A DNA stretch of 64,000 nt from VBAT01 sp036520835 (lineage in GTDB: Bacteria; Bacteroidota; Bacteroidia; Chitinophagales; Chitinophagaceae), in NCBI GenBank assembly GCA_036520835.1, contig DATDIX010000326.1:1-64000 (forward strand). The letters run 5' to 3'. A program made the translations under genes and the position numbers. Below are positions 14,413-21,758 of this stretch, piece after piece. Under the pieces are notes generated by a model that ran no database searches, was not told where the DNA came from, and saw only the letters and a program-made list of their open reading frames with translations. Position 1 is the stretch's first letter, and each line of letters starts with the position of its first letter.

Positions 14413-15759
14413 ATGAAAAAAGATGTTGTCATAGTCGGCGCGGGCCTGGTGGGTTCATTACTTTCTATTTATTTGTCCAAACGGGGATACAAAGTAAAAG
14501 TGTATGAACGAAGAGGTGATATGCGAAATGAGGCAATGAGTGCCGGCCGTTCGATCAATCTTGCTTTAAGCGACCGAGGCATCAAAGCGCTGGAAGAAGT
14601 GGGTATTATGGATGCTATTCGTGAAATAGCGATCCCGATGCATGGCCGTTTTATTCATAACCTGGATGGAACTACAAATCTTCAGCCCTATGGTAAACAA
14701 GGCCAGTACATCAATTCCGTTTCGAGGGGCGAACTGAATAAAAAATTAATGGACCTGGCGGAACAACAAGGAACAGAAATTTATTTTAATCACAAATGTT
14801 CTTCGATAGACTGGAAGACCAATACGATCTCTTTTGAGGCTACTGACCACTCACCACTGACCACTTATCCTTTCGAACTTCTTTTCGGATCTGATGGCGC
14901 CTACTCGGCTGCAAGATTACAGCACCAGTTGCAGCACAACAGGTTTCAATACCAGCAATACTATATTGATTACGGCTATAAGGAGCTGACCATTCCTCCT
15001 GCCGCCGATGGTAGTTTCCGGATGGAAAAAAATGCGTTACATATATGGCCAAGGGGAAATTATATGCTGATCGCCCTGCCAAATATTGATGGCAGTTTCA
15101 CCTGTACATTATTCTTTCCTTTTGATGGGGAGCCTTCCTTTGCTTCTTTAACAACAAAAGAAAAGCTCAGGTCTTTTTTTGAAAAAACGTTTACAGATGC
15201 ACTACCCCTGATGCCGGCGCTGGAAGAGGAGTTCTTTGCTAACCCGACTTCTTCATTAGTGACCGTTAAATGCTATCCATGGATACGGGAAGATAAGTTT
15301 GCTTTGATAGGTGATGCAGCTCATGCCATTGTTCCTTTTTTCGGGCAGGGGATGAACTGCGGTTTCGAAGATTGCTCGGTCTTAAATGGCCTTATTAATG
15401 AGTATGGGGAAGACTGGTCGGCTATTTTAGACAAATACCAGCAAATGCGAAAACCTGATGGGGATGCAATTGCTGAATTAGCGCTGAATAATTTTATCGA
15501 GATGCGGGATAAAGTAGGTGACCCGAAGTTTTTATTGCAGAAAAAGATAGAAGCAAGACTGCATGAGAAATATCCCGGCAAATGGATACCGGCTTATGCG
15601 CAGGTAACATTCAGCCCGCAGATCCGTTATTCCGACGCTTTCCGCAATGCCGTGCGGCAGGAAGCGATCATGCAACAGGTAATGGCAGCATCAAATATCA
15701 ATGAGCTTTGGGATGATGACGGGCTGCACCAAAAGATCATTCAGAAGATAAGTATTTGA
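14413..15759 (+). CDS. kmo: Kynurenine 3-monooxygenase
   Basis: A 448-residue FAD/NADPH hydroxylase making 3-hydroxykynurenine. The FAD motif VIVGAGLVGSLLSIYL is at about 6-21. AGRSINLALSDRG and the second FAD motif GDAAHAIVPFFGQGMNCGFED follow (about 302-322). A C-terminal helical region (about 370-448) carries PQIRYSDAF; it need not be a true membrane anchor. Residues about 144-153 (ATDHSPLTTY) are the translation of a heptad array (14844-14871) just before the conserved FELLFGSDGAYSA segment. It is the last gene of the operon. A large hairpin made of heptads begins within its stop codon. Confidence 0.96.
   Translation: MKKDVVIVGAGLVGSLLSIYLSKRGYKVKVYERRGDMRNEAMSAGRSINLALSDRGIKALEEVGIMDAIREIAIPMHGRFIHNLDGTTNLQPYGKQGQYINSVSRGELNKKLMDLAEQQGTEIYFNHKCSSIDWKTNTISFEATDHSPLTTYPFELLFGSDGAYSAARLQHQLQHNRFQYQQYYIDYGYKELTIPPAADGSFRMEKNALHIWPRGNYMLIALPNIDGSFTCTLFFPFDGEPSFASLTTKEKLRSFFEKTFTDALPLMPALEEEFFANPTSSLVTVKCYPWIREDKFALIGDAAHAIVPFFGQGMNCGFEDCSVLNGLINEYGEDWSAILDKYQQMRKPDGDAIAELALNNFIEMRDKVGDPKFLLQKKIEARLHEKYPGKWIPAYAQVTFSPQIRYSDAFRNAVRQEAIMQQVMAASNINELWDDDGLHQKIIQKISI
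14844..14871 (+). repeat. Heptad array inside kmo
   Basis: TGACCAC, TCACCAC, TGACCAC, TTATCCT are read in frame as part of TDHSPLTTYP. The array is 28 bp, four 7-bp units, and the reading frame is intact. Confidence 0.7.
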
Positions 15760-15814
15760 GGTTTGAAGTTTGGGGTTCTTAACATCGAACCTCAAACTTC
15801 AAACTTCTAACTGT
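15757..15814. terminator. Heptad-built hairpin after kmo, probable terminator
   Basis: Left arm 15758-15778 and right arm 15787-15807 pair at 19 of 21 positions around an 8-bp loop. Each arm is itself a heptad series (TGAGGTT, TGAAGTT, TGGGGTT; GAACCTC, AAACTTC, AAACTTC, TAACTGT). The hairpin begins in the kmo stop codon and ends at the pyrF -7 box. Terminator activity is inferred. Confidence 0.65.
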
Positions 15815-15821
15815 ATTTTTG
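15814..15821 (+). promoter_or_regulatory. -7 promoter box of pyrF (TATTTTTG)
   Basis: Exact TAnnTTTG ending 4 bp before ATG 15826, so the transcript is predicted leaderless. Confidence 0.55.
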
Positions 15822-15825
15822 CCTC

Positions 15826-16647
15826 ATGACCCGAAAGCAACTCGTTGATCAAATCTTTAAAAAGAGATCTTACCTCTGTGTTGGGTTGGATACCGACATC
15901 ACCAAAATCCCCAAACATCTCTTATCATCGCCTGACCCGGTGTTTACATTCAATAAAGCGATCATTGATGCAACAAAGGACCTTTGCGTGGCCTATAAGA
16001 TCAATACCGCTTTTTATGAAGCATTGGGAGTAAAGGGATGGGAGGCCATGGAGAAAACCGTGAACTATATCGGCTACGATCATTTTAAAATAGCTGATGC
16101 CAAAAGAGGAGATATCGGTAATACTTCATCCCAATATGCCAAAGCCTTTTTTGAAACCCTGCCTTTTGATTCGGTAACGGTGGCTCCGTATATGGGAGAG
16201 GATAGTGTAAAACCATTTTTAGAATATGAAGGCAAATGGGCTATCGTTTTAGGATTGACCTCTAATAAAGGGGCTAACGATTTTGAGTTGCAAAAAACCA
16301 GTGATCAGTTTTTATATGAGAAGGTGCTGACCACTGTCTCCAAATGGGGAAGCCCTGATAACTTAATGTTTGTTGTTGGCGCCACGCAGGCTTCTGCATT
16401 TACCAATATAAGAAAATTAACTCCAGATCATTTCTATCTCGTTCCAGGTGTAGGTGCACAGGGGGGTAGCCTGAAAGAGATCTCTGAAAAAGCAATGATA
16501 AAAGACACTTCGGCTAACGCTCAGTGTGGCTTGCTGGTAAATGCCAGCCGGGCTATTATTTATGCTTCGGATAAAGAAGATTTTGCTGAGCAGGCAAAGG
16601 CCGTTGCTCAACAGTACCAGCAAGAAATGAAGTCATATCTTAAATGA
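15826..16647 (+). CDS. pyrF: Orotidine-5'-phosphate decarboxylase (type 2)
   Basis: A 273-residue enzyme for the last step of de novo UMP synthesis. The catalytic loop DAKRGDIGNTSSQYAKAFF is at about 91-109. YLCVGLDTDITKIP at the N-terminus and LVPGVGAQGG and NASRAIIYA at the phosphate site are present. The length and the Lys-Arg-Gly-Asp context mark the longer type-2 PyrF. Its gene is separated from kmo by a hairpin and has its own promoter box, so it is probably not part of the kynurenine operon. Confidence 0.96.
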   Translation: MTRKQLVDQIFKKRSYLCVGLDTDITKIPKHLLSSPDPVFTFNKAIIDATKDLCVAYKINTAFYEALGVKGWEAMEKTVNYIGYDHFKIADAKRGDIGNTSSQYAKAFFETLPFDSVTVAPYMGEDSVKPFLEYEGKWAIVLGLTSNKGANDFELQKTSDQFLYEKVLTTVSKWGSPDNLMFVVGATQASAFTNIRKLTPDHFYLVPGVGAQGGSLKEISEKAMIKDTSANAQCGLLVNASRAIIYASDKEDFAEQAKAVAQQYQQEMKSYLK

Positions 16648-16664
16648 CTTGATCCTCCTGAACA

Positions 16665-17087
16665 CTAAAACAGCGGGGTCTTTGGTTTGCCGGGTGCAAA
16701 ACTTCCTACCGGCACCGTGTACCATGATCTTATCTGGTAAACCATTCTGCCAGCTGATATAGCAGGATCGGTTTTCAATAACTTTTCAACTTCTTCTTTT
16801 GTTTCGCAATCAAAAATAAAAATACCCTGCCAGTCGCCTTCTTCACCAAATGGCCCGGCCACTTTTACTTTTCCTTCCATGTACAATTTTTGAATATTGG
16901 CTAAGTGACCTGCCTGAATCTTAGCAGCAGTGACCGAATCCTGTGACCTGTTATCACCTTTAGTAAGCAATACAAACCAGTATTGCCTGATCTGGGGCTC
17001 AGGGTTTTTAGAAGCCGGTTTTTGCTGGCCAAAAACAGCCTGGCTTATCAATATTAAAATAAGAATGCTGATGCTTGTTCTCTTCAT
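16665..17087 (-). CDS. Exported YciI-like (dimeric alpha/beta barrel) protein
   Basis: A 140-residue protein with a signal peptide (about 1-20, ISQAVFGQ) and a YciI/DUF1330-like domain at about 35-125 (YWFVLLTKGDNR, GHLANIQKLYMEGKVKVAGPFG, GIFIFDCETKEEVEKLLKTDPA). Cytoplasmic YciI proteins are common; exported versions occur in Bacteroidota and their role is unknown to me. It is convergent with pyrF. An R-type repeat lies in its upstream region. Confidence 0.82.
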   Translation of the reverse strand: MKRTSISILILILISQAVFGQQKPASKNPEPQIRQYWFVLLTKGDNRSQDSVTAAKIQAGHLANIQKLYMEGKVKVAGPFGEEGDWQGIFIFDCETKEEVEKLLKTDPAISAGRMVYQIRSWYTVPVGSFAPGKPKTPLF

Positions 17088-17152
17088 ACACTTAAATTTT
17101 ATTCAAAATATAAATTCTGCACCAGATAGTTTGCTGAATAGCGATAAAGGCG

Positions 17153-17210
17153 TACAAGAGTGCGACGCAACCGGAAATCATCAGGGCGAAACTGCCGGGT
17201 TACAAAAACA
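17153..17210 (+). repeat. Dispersed R-type repeat (copy R2)
   Basis: GTGCGACGCAAC, ATCATCAGGG, then CTGCCGGGTTAC. It matches the inverted copy at 18541-18598 at the same word order and spacing. Together the two flank the glutaryl-CoA dehydrogenase gene. Confidence 0.6.
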
Positions 17211-17237
17211 ATAAACAGCAAACTAGGAACTTTCTAA

Positions 17238-17245
17238 TACCTTTG
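17238..17245 (+). promoter_or_regulatory. -7 promoter box of the acyl-CoA dehydrogenase gene (TACCTTTG)
   Basis: Exact TAnnTTTG, 25 bp before ATG 17271, which predicts a leader of about 20 nt. Confidence 0.55.
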
Positions 17246-17270
17246 CGGCAACAAAAAATTCGATTGCAAT

Positions 17271-18455
17271 ATGGCGGCCCGTACAGATAATTTTACCAGC
17301 CCTGATTATTTCCAGGTGGATGAACTATTGACTGAGGAGCAGAAACTGATCCGTGAATCCGTTCGTAATTATGTCAAGAAAGAAATATCTCCCATTATTG
17401 AAGAGTATGCGCAGAAAGCTGAGTTCCCGCAGCATATTGTAAAACAGTTAGGCGATCTGGGTTGCTTTGGCCCGACCGTACCTGTTGAGTATGGCGGTGG
17501 CGGACTGGATTATATTTCATACGGTTTAATGATGCAGGAACTGGAACGTGGCGATAGCGGCGTTCGTTCAACAGCATCTGTTCAGGGGTCATTGGTGATG
17601 TTCCCGATCTATGCTTATGGCAGCGAGGAGCAGCGAAAAAAATTTTTACCAAAGTTGGCCAGCGGGGAATGGCTCGGTTGTTTTGGATTGACAGAACCTA
17701 ATCATGGAAGCGATCCGTCCAGCATGCTGACCAATTTCAAGGAAGCCGGCGATCATGTGATATTGAATGGCGCAAAGATGTGGATCAGTAATGCACCTTT
17801 TTCACAAGTAGCGGTAGTATGGGCAAAGAATGAACAGGGAGAGATTCATGGATTGATCGTGGAAAGAGGAATGGAAGGATTCAGCACACCTACCACGCAT
17901 GGTAAATGGAGTCTTCGTGCATCGGCTACCGGTGAACTGGTCTTTGATAATGTAAAAGTGCCGAAGAAAAATATTTTTCCCAATGTAAAAGGGTTGAAAG
18001 GACCATTGGGTTGTTTGACAAAAGCAAGATATGGTATTGCCTGGGGTGCTATCGGCGCCGGTATGGATTGCTATGATACGGCTTTACGTTACAGTAAAGA
18101 AAGAGAACAGTTCGGCAGACCCATCGGTGGTTTTCAATTGCAGCAAAAAAAGCTGGCTGAAATGGTAACGGAGATCACGAAGGCGCAATTATTGAACTGG
18201 CGACTGGGCGCATTGATGAATGAAGGCCGTGCTACACCGCAACAGGTAAGCATGGCTAAAAGAAATGCCTGTGAGGTCGCTGCCAATATTTGCCGTGATG
18301 CCAGGCAGATGCTTGGGGGAATGGGTATTACCGGCGAGTATCCCGTGATGCGCCACATGATGAACCTGGAAAGTGTGATCACCTATGAAGGCACGCATGA
18401 TATTCATTTGCTTATTACGGGTATGGACGTGACAGGGTTGAATGCATTTAAATAA
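17271..18455 (+). CDS. Glutaryl-CoA dehydrogenase-type acyl-CoA dehydrogenase
   Basis: A 394-residue FAD enzyme of the acyl-CoA dehydrogenase family. SVQGSLVMFPIYAYG, FGLTEPNHGSDPSSM (about 138-152), KMWISNAP and the catalytic Glu373 in TYEGTHDIHLLI point to the glutaryl-CoA branch, which dehydrogenates and decarboxylates glutaryl-CoA to crotonyl-CoA. This fits the downstream fate of tryptophan/lysine carbon and complements the nearby kynurenine cluster, although linkage in one pathway is inference. The gene stands alone between inverted R repeats, and a family-A palindrome starts right at its stop codon. Confidence 0.9.
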   Translation: MAARTDNFTSPDYFQVDELLTEEQKLIRESVRNYVKKEISPIIEEYAQKAEFPQHIVKQLGDLGCFGPTVPVEYGGGGLDYISYGLMMQELERGDSGVRSTASVQGSLVMFPIYAYGSEEQRKKFLPKLASGEWLGCFGLTEPNHGSDPSSMLTNFKEAGDHVILNGAKMWISNAPFSQVAVVWAKNEQGEIHGLIVERGMEGFSTPTTHGKWSLRASATGELVFDNVKVPKKNIFPNVKGLKGPLGCLTKARYGIAWGAIGAGMDCYDTALRYSKEREQFGRPIGGFQLQQKKLAEMVTEITKAQLLNWRLGALMNEGRATPQQVSMAKRNACEVAANICRDARQMLGGMGITGEYPVMRHMMNLESVITYEGTHDIHLLITGMDVTGLNAFK

Positions 18456-18485
18456 CCCCCTGTCCCCCTAAAGGGGAGACTTAGA
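18456..18485 (+). repeat. Family-A palindrome abutting a stop codon (copy A5)
   Basis: CCCCCTGTCCCCC-TAAAGGGGAGACTTAG has its core at 18465-18476. It begins at the base after the TAA of the dehydrogenase gene and closely matches copy A2 read in reverse. Confidence 0.8.
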
Positions 18486-18540
18486 CCGAAACTTATTTTA
18501 TTTTGCAGAAAGGTTCTTTAAAATAGTTAGCTGAATGATT

Positions 18541-18598
18541 GTGTTACCGGCTTAAGTTCCCTGATGATCTGCAGTTGCGTCGCACACTTCATCTGTAA
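18541..18598 (-). repeat. Dispersed R-type repeat, inverted (copy R3)
   Basis: Read on the minus strand: GTGTGCGACGCAAC, ATCATCAGGGAA, then AGCCGGTAACAC. It shares blocks with 17153-17210 and 3665-3714. Confidence 0.6.
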
Positions 18599-18621
18599 CA
18601 ATTCTAATCATCAAAAAAAAG

Positions 18622-18638
18622 CAAATCGCTTCGATTTG
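18622..18638. repeat. 7-3-7 hairpin upstream of aroK
   Basis: CAAATCG, loop CTT, CGATTTG is a perfect 7-bp hairpin, about 40 bp before the aroK start. It has the same geometry as the four hairpins near 54.2 kb but a different sequence. Confidence 0.45.
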
Positions 18639-18654
18639 ATCGGAGTGGTTTTAA

Positions 18655-18679
18655 ACACCCCTTTAGGGGGTTTGGGGGT
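18655..18679 (-). repeat. Family-A palindrome ending at the aroK start codon (copy A6)
   Basis: Core CCCCTTTAGGGG is at 18658-18669, followed by GTTTGGGGGT directly before ATG 18680. The repeat therefore forms the immediate translation-initiation region of aroK. Confidence 0.8.
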
Positions 18680-19186
18680 ATGAAAATTTTTCTCATCGGT
18701 TTCATGGGCTCCGGTAAGACCTACTGGGGGCGGCAACTGAGTCAAAAACTCAGCATCCCTTTTTTTGACCTGGATGAGCAACTGATCAATTCAGAAGGCC
18801 GGTCCATTAATGAGATATTTGAAAAATTCGGGGAGGAGTATTTCAGGCTGAAAGAAAAGGGAACGCTGCATATCATTACAGAAAGCCATGCTTCTTTTGT
18901 CATGGCCTGTGGGGGTGGTTCGCCTTGTTACTTTAATAATATCGAATACATGAACCAATCGGGTACCACCGTATGGATAAATACCCCGATACAGGTACTA
19001 TTTAAACGGTTGTTGCAGGAAAAAGAGCAACGGCCCTTGCTTAAAGGACTTACGGATCAGCAACTGATGGGCTTTATCATTAAAAAGTATGCTGATAGAA
19101 AAATATTTTACGAACAAGCTGATATAATAATTGATGATGAAGAGATATCTCTTGATCATTTTATTGAAAAGGTATTTCATGCCTGA
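18680..19186 (+). CDS. aroK: Shikimate kinase
   Basis: A 168-residue P-loop kinase phosphorylating shikimate in the chorismate pathway. Walker A GFMGSGKTYWG is at about 7-17; the shikimate-binding DLDEQLI and GEEYFRLKE follow, then ACGGGSP and the lid Arg region EKEQRPLL. The length is typical. Its start codon abuts a GC palindrome (18658-18669) that could form a stem over the ribosome landing site; this may matter for expression but is untested. No -7 consensus box is visible within 60 bp. Confidence 0.95.
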   Translation: MKIFLIGFMGSGKTYWGRQLSQKLSIPFFDLDEQLINSEGRSINEIFEKFGEEYFRLKEKGTLHIITESHASFVMACGGGSPCYFNNIEYMNQSGTTVWINTPIQVLFKRLLQEKEQRPLLKGLTDQQLMGFIIKKYADRKIFYEQADIIIDDEEISLDHFIEKVFHA

Positions 19187-19195
19187 CGAATTCAT

Positions 19196-19251
19196 GGTTT
19201 GATGTTCTTTATATAACAACCTCAAACCCCGAACGATCATCTTCAACCTTC
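19196..19251. repeat. Weak heptad/hairpin element between aroK and the DUF423 gene
   Basis: GGTTTGATGTT (19196-19206) pairs with AACCTCAAACC (19218-19228) at 10 of 11 positions. The following bases show a loose 7-bp phase (CAACCTC, AAACCCC, GAACGAT, CATCTTC, AACCTTC). It resembles a decayed copy of the array after kmo. Confidence 0.45.
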
Positions 19252-19258
19252 CGGTAAT

Positions 19259-19648
19259 ATGAACAGAAACTACCTTATCATTGGTTCACTCTCAGGCGCA
19301 ATGGCAGTGGCGCTTGGCGCTTTTGGCGCACATGGGTTAAAAAAGTTCGTTCCCCCGGAAACAGTGGCCACCTTTCAGACCGGTGTGCAGTACCAGATGT
19401 ATCATTCATTAGCTTTGATCCTGGCAGGTATCTTAGCGGAAAACTTTTCCAATAACTGGGTAAAGTGGGCAGGGTGGTGGTTTATTACGGGCATTGCCCT
19501 TTTCTCCGGTTCCCTGTACCTGCTTACGGCCATCAAAGCAACTGAGCAGGTAGGTTTAACAGGGATTGGGATCATTACACCTATTGGAGGTGTATTTTTT
19601 ATTTTGGGCTGGTTGTTTCTTTTTATTGGAATAATTAAAAAGGACTGA
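19259..19648 (+). CDS. DUF423 family small membrane protein
   Basis: A 129-residue inner-membrane protein with four hydrophobic segments (about 5-25, 50-66, 72-90, 100-124). The family signature SGAMAVALGAFGAHGLKK lies at the N-terminus, and TGVQYQMYHSLAL, FSGSLYLL and ITPIGGVFFILGW complete the DUF423/YgdD pattern. The function is unknown. Its stop codon is directly adjacent to that of the convergent histidine kinase gene, with no intergenic base. Confidence 0.9.
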   Translation: MNRNYLIIGSLSGAMAVALGAFGAHGLKKFVPPETVATFQTGVQYQMYHSLALILAGILAENFSNNWVKWAGWWFITGIALFSGSLYLLTAIKATEQVGLTGIGIITPIGGVFFILGWLFLFIGIIKKD

Positions 19649-21583
19649 TCACAACGGGAGTGTCAGCGTGGTGATAGTACCGTTGTTGTTTTCGATCTCG
19701 TAAGTGCCGCCAATACTTTCCATCCGCCGGCTGATGTTCTTTAAACCATTCCCAAACTGCCGGATATGTTTCAGGTCAATACCGACACCGTTATCGGAGA
19801 CAGTTATTACAAGATCCCGGTCTATACGGAATTCAATTTTGATCAGTGAAGCTTTTGAATGTTTCAGCGCATTATTCAGCGTTTCTTTTATGCATAAAAA
19901 AATATTACGGCGCTTATCCCCCGTTAGTTCCATGGGTGGGATGTGGTCAGGAGTGATAAACCTGCATTCAATGGGAGTGTTTTCAAAATATTCCAGTGCA
20001 TAGGCCCGTATATATGAAACCAGGTTGTCCAGCGTGTCATTGCCACTATTCATACTCCAGATGATCGCATTCATTTTATTCAGTACTTCATCGGCAGAAT
20101 GTGATATCTTATCTATTTCAACCGGCGTATTTTCTTTCATTTTATTACGGGCAATCTCACTCATCAGCCGGATAGCGGTCATGCCGGAGCCCAGTTCATC
20201 ATGAATATCGGCCGATATCCTTTCCCGTTCCTGTTCCTGTGCTTTAAAGACCGCCAGCTCTTTTTCATATTCTTTCATCTGGTTCTCTGCTTTCAGCCTT
20301 TCTCTTTCACGGGCCTGTGCGATCAGTTGTTTCCTGTTCTTATGGTTGAGCGCCATCAGGAAGAACACGAGCTCAAGGAAAAGCCCCATTTCATAATAGA
20401 ACAGCGATGATTTAAAAATGCCGGGAAAAGATTTTGCAAAATCGCCTGCCATAATGATGACCTGCGAAAGCAATGAGAAAACAAACAGGCAAAGATTGCC
20501 CCAGAAAAGATACCGGATCAGTTTATCATTCCAATGTCGCAGGCTATACACCAGGAAGATCAGCGTCAGTAACAGCAGCGACACTTTTGTAATATTCTCA
20601 ATGGCATTTTCTACTACAAAATTATCCGTCAGGTAATGAAACCATGTATAGCCAGACATAGCAATGACCAGCAGGATAATCCCGGTAGCATACAACTTAT
20701 AAAGGAAAGGATGTTGTGATTTGGTAGCCAGGTATTTTTGCATAAATACCATGTAGAACATGATGCCAAGACCCTGCAGGATAAAATCAAGGTAACCTTC
20801 CAGGAAATAACCGATATAAGTGGTGTGATAGATGAACATGGCTTTGGTCAGCAGCATGATGCCAAGAAAAAAAGCATAACCGGAATAATAGAGGAACTCC
20901 GGGTTAGCTCCCTGTAAAAAGCTGGCAATGGAAAAAAGGATCATCATCAGCAACAGTCCGCAAAAGACATAGGTCATCAGCTCGTTGTCATTGTGAATGC
21001 TATGCAATTCTGCCACGAAAGAATCCTGGTATTCGTTATTTATCAGCCGTGGCCGCATAGTATTGATATAGGTTTTTACAAAACCCAGTTCTGCCAGTAT
21101 GGTTGCTGTATCGTGTGCCGGCAGTGAGATAAGGCGGTAGCCAATACTGTCAGGATTATCCGGCAGTATGCGGGGTATTTCTTCAAGCCTGTCATTTCTC
21201 AGGCGGTACAGGCTGATATGTTTGTAATAAAAACCCGGGAAGAAATAAATGCTAACGGTAGAGTCAGCGCTGTTGCAAATCCAGAAGCGCATAACCGCTT
21301 TTTTTGTGACATATTCGTTAGGGATGGCTTTTGCGTGTATCAATCCCGGTGAGAGGGGTAAAGAGGAGGAAAAAGATCCGGGCAGATCGGTCTTTGGACT
21401 GAGATAGGTCACACTCACATTTTTACTGATGCTTTTTACCAGCCGTATTTTGCTGATGTCAATGCATGACCGGGCTAGGCTGTCTTCCTGTTGTTGAGGG
21501 GCAAGTTGTGCCTGTGTATTGTTAAAAAATAAAGTGAAGCAAGCCGTAAGCAGAATAGAATATAAATAACCAGTTTTTTTCAT
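19649..21583 (-). CDS. 7TMR-DISM sensor histidine kinase (NarL/LytS-like)
   Basis: A 644-residue membrane sensor kinase. A signal peptide (about 1-25) leads to a periplasmic 7TMR-DISMED2-like sensor domain (about 35-175) and seven transmembrane helices (about 190-395). A coiled coil (ERERLKAENQMKEYEKEL) and a HisKA_3 box with His461 (ISADIHDELGSGMTAIRL) follow. The HATPase_c has the N-box NNALKHS and SDNGVGIDL, then FGNGLKNISRRM. No response regulator is adjacent, so the partner is elsewhere. ATG 21583 is preferred to the TTG at 21604, because a TACATTTG box overlaps the latter. Confidence 0.92.
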   Translation of the reverse strand: MKKTGYLYSILLTACFTLFFNNTQAQLAPQQQEDSLARSCIDISKIRLVKSISKNVSVTYLSPKTDLPGSFSSSLPLSPGLIHAKAIPNEYVTKKAVMRFWICNSADSTVSIYFFPGFYYKHISLYRLRNDRLEEIPRILPDNPDSIGYRLISLPAHDTATILAELGFVKTYINTMRPRLINNEYQDSFVAELHSIHNDNELMTYVFCGLLLMMILFSIASFLQGANPEFLYYSGYAFFLGIMLLTKAMFIYHTTYIGYFLEGYLDFILQGLGIMFYMVFMQKYLATKSQHPFLYKLYATGIILLVIAMSGYTWFHYLTDNFVVENAIENITKVSLLLLTLIFLVYSLRHWNDKLIRYLFWGNLCLFVFSLLSQVIIMAGDFAKSFPGIFKSSLFYYEMGLFLELVFFLMALNHKNRKQLIAQARERERLKAENQMKEYEKELAVFKAQEQERERISADIHDELGSGMTAIRLMSEIARNKMKENTPVEIDKISHSADEVLNKMNAIIWSMNSGNDTLDNLVSYIRAYALEYFENTPIECRFITPDHIPPMELTGDKRRNIFLCIKETLNNALKHSKASLIKIEFRIDRDLVITVSDNGVGIDLKHIRQFGNGLKNISRRMESIGGTYEIENNNGTITTLTLPL

Positions 21584-21601
21584 GTGGTTTTGGCTGTGTT
21601 T

Positions 21602-21609
21602 CAAATGTA
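21602..21609 (-). promoter_or_regulatory. -7 promoter box of the histidine kinase gene (TACATTTG)
   Basis: Exact TAnnTTTG on the minus strand, 18 bp before ATG 21583. Confidence 0.5.
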
Positions 21610-21745
21610 ATATATCCCTTTTTGATTTTTATATCCCGGCAGTACCACTTTCAGGTATTTTTCAGCATAATAATAATACCGGGTCGCCGTTTTGTTAATG
21701 CCCGGTTCTGGCGGGGCTGTTTAGCCCGGAAACTTCAAACTATAT

Positions 21746-21753
21746 TATCTTTG
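21746..21753 (+). promoter_or_regulatory. -7 promoter box of ftsK (TATCTTTG)
   Basis: Exact TAnnTTTG ending 5 bp before ATG 21759. A leaderless mRNA is predicted. Confidence 0.6.
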
Positions 21754-21758
21754 CTGCC

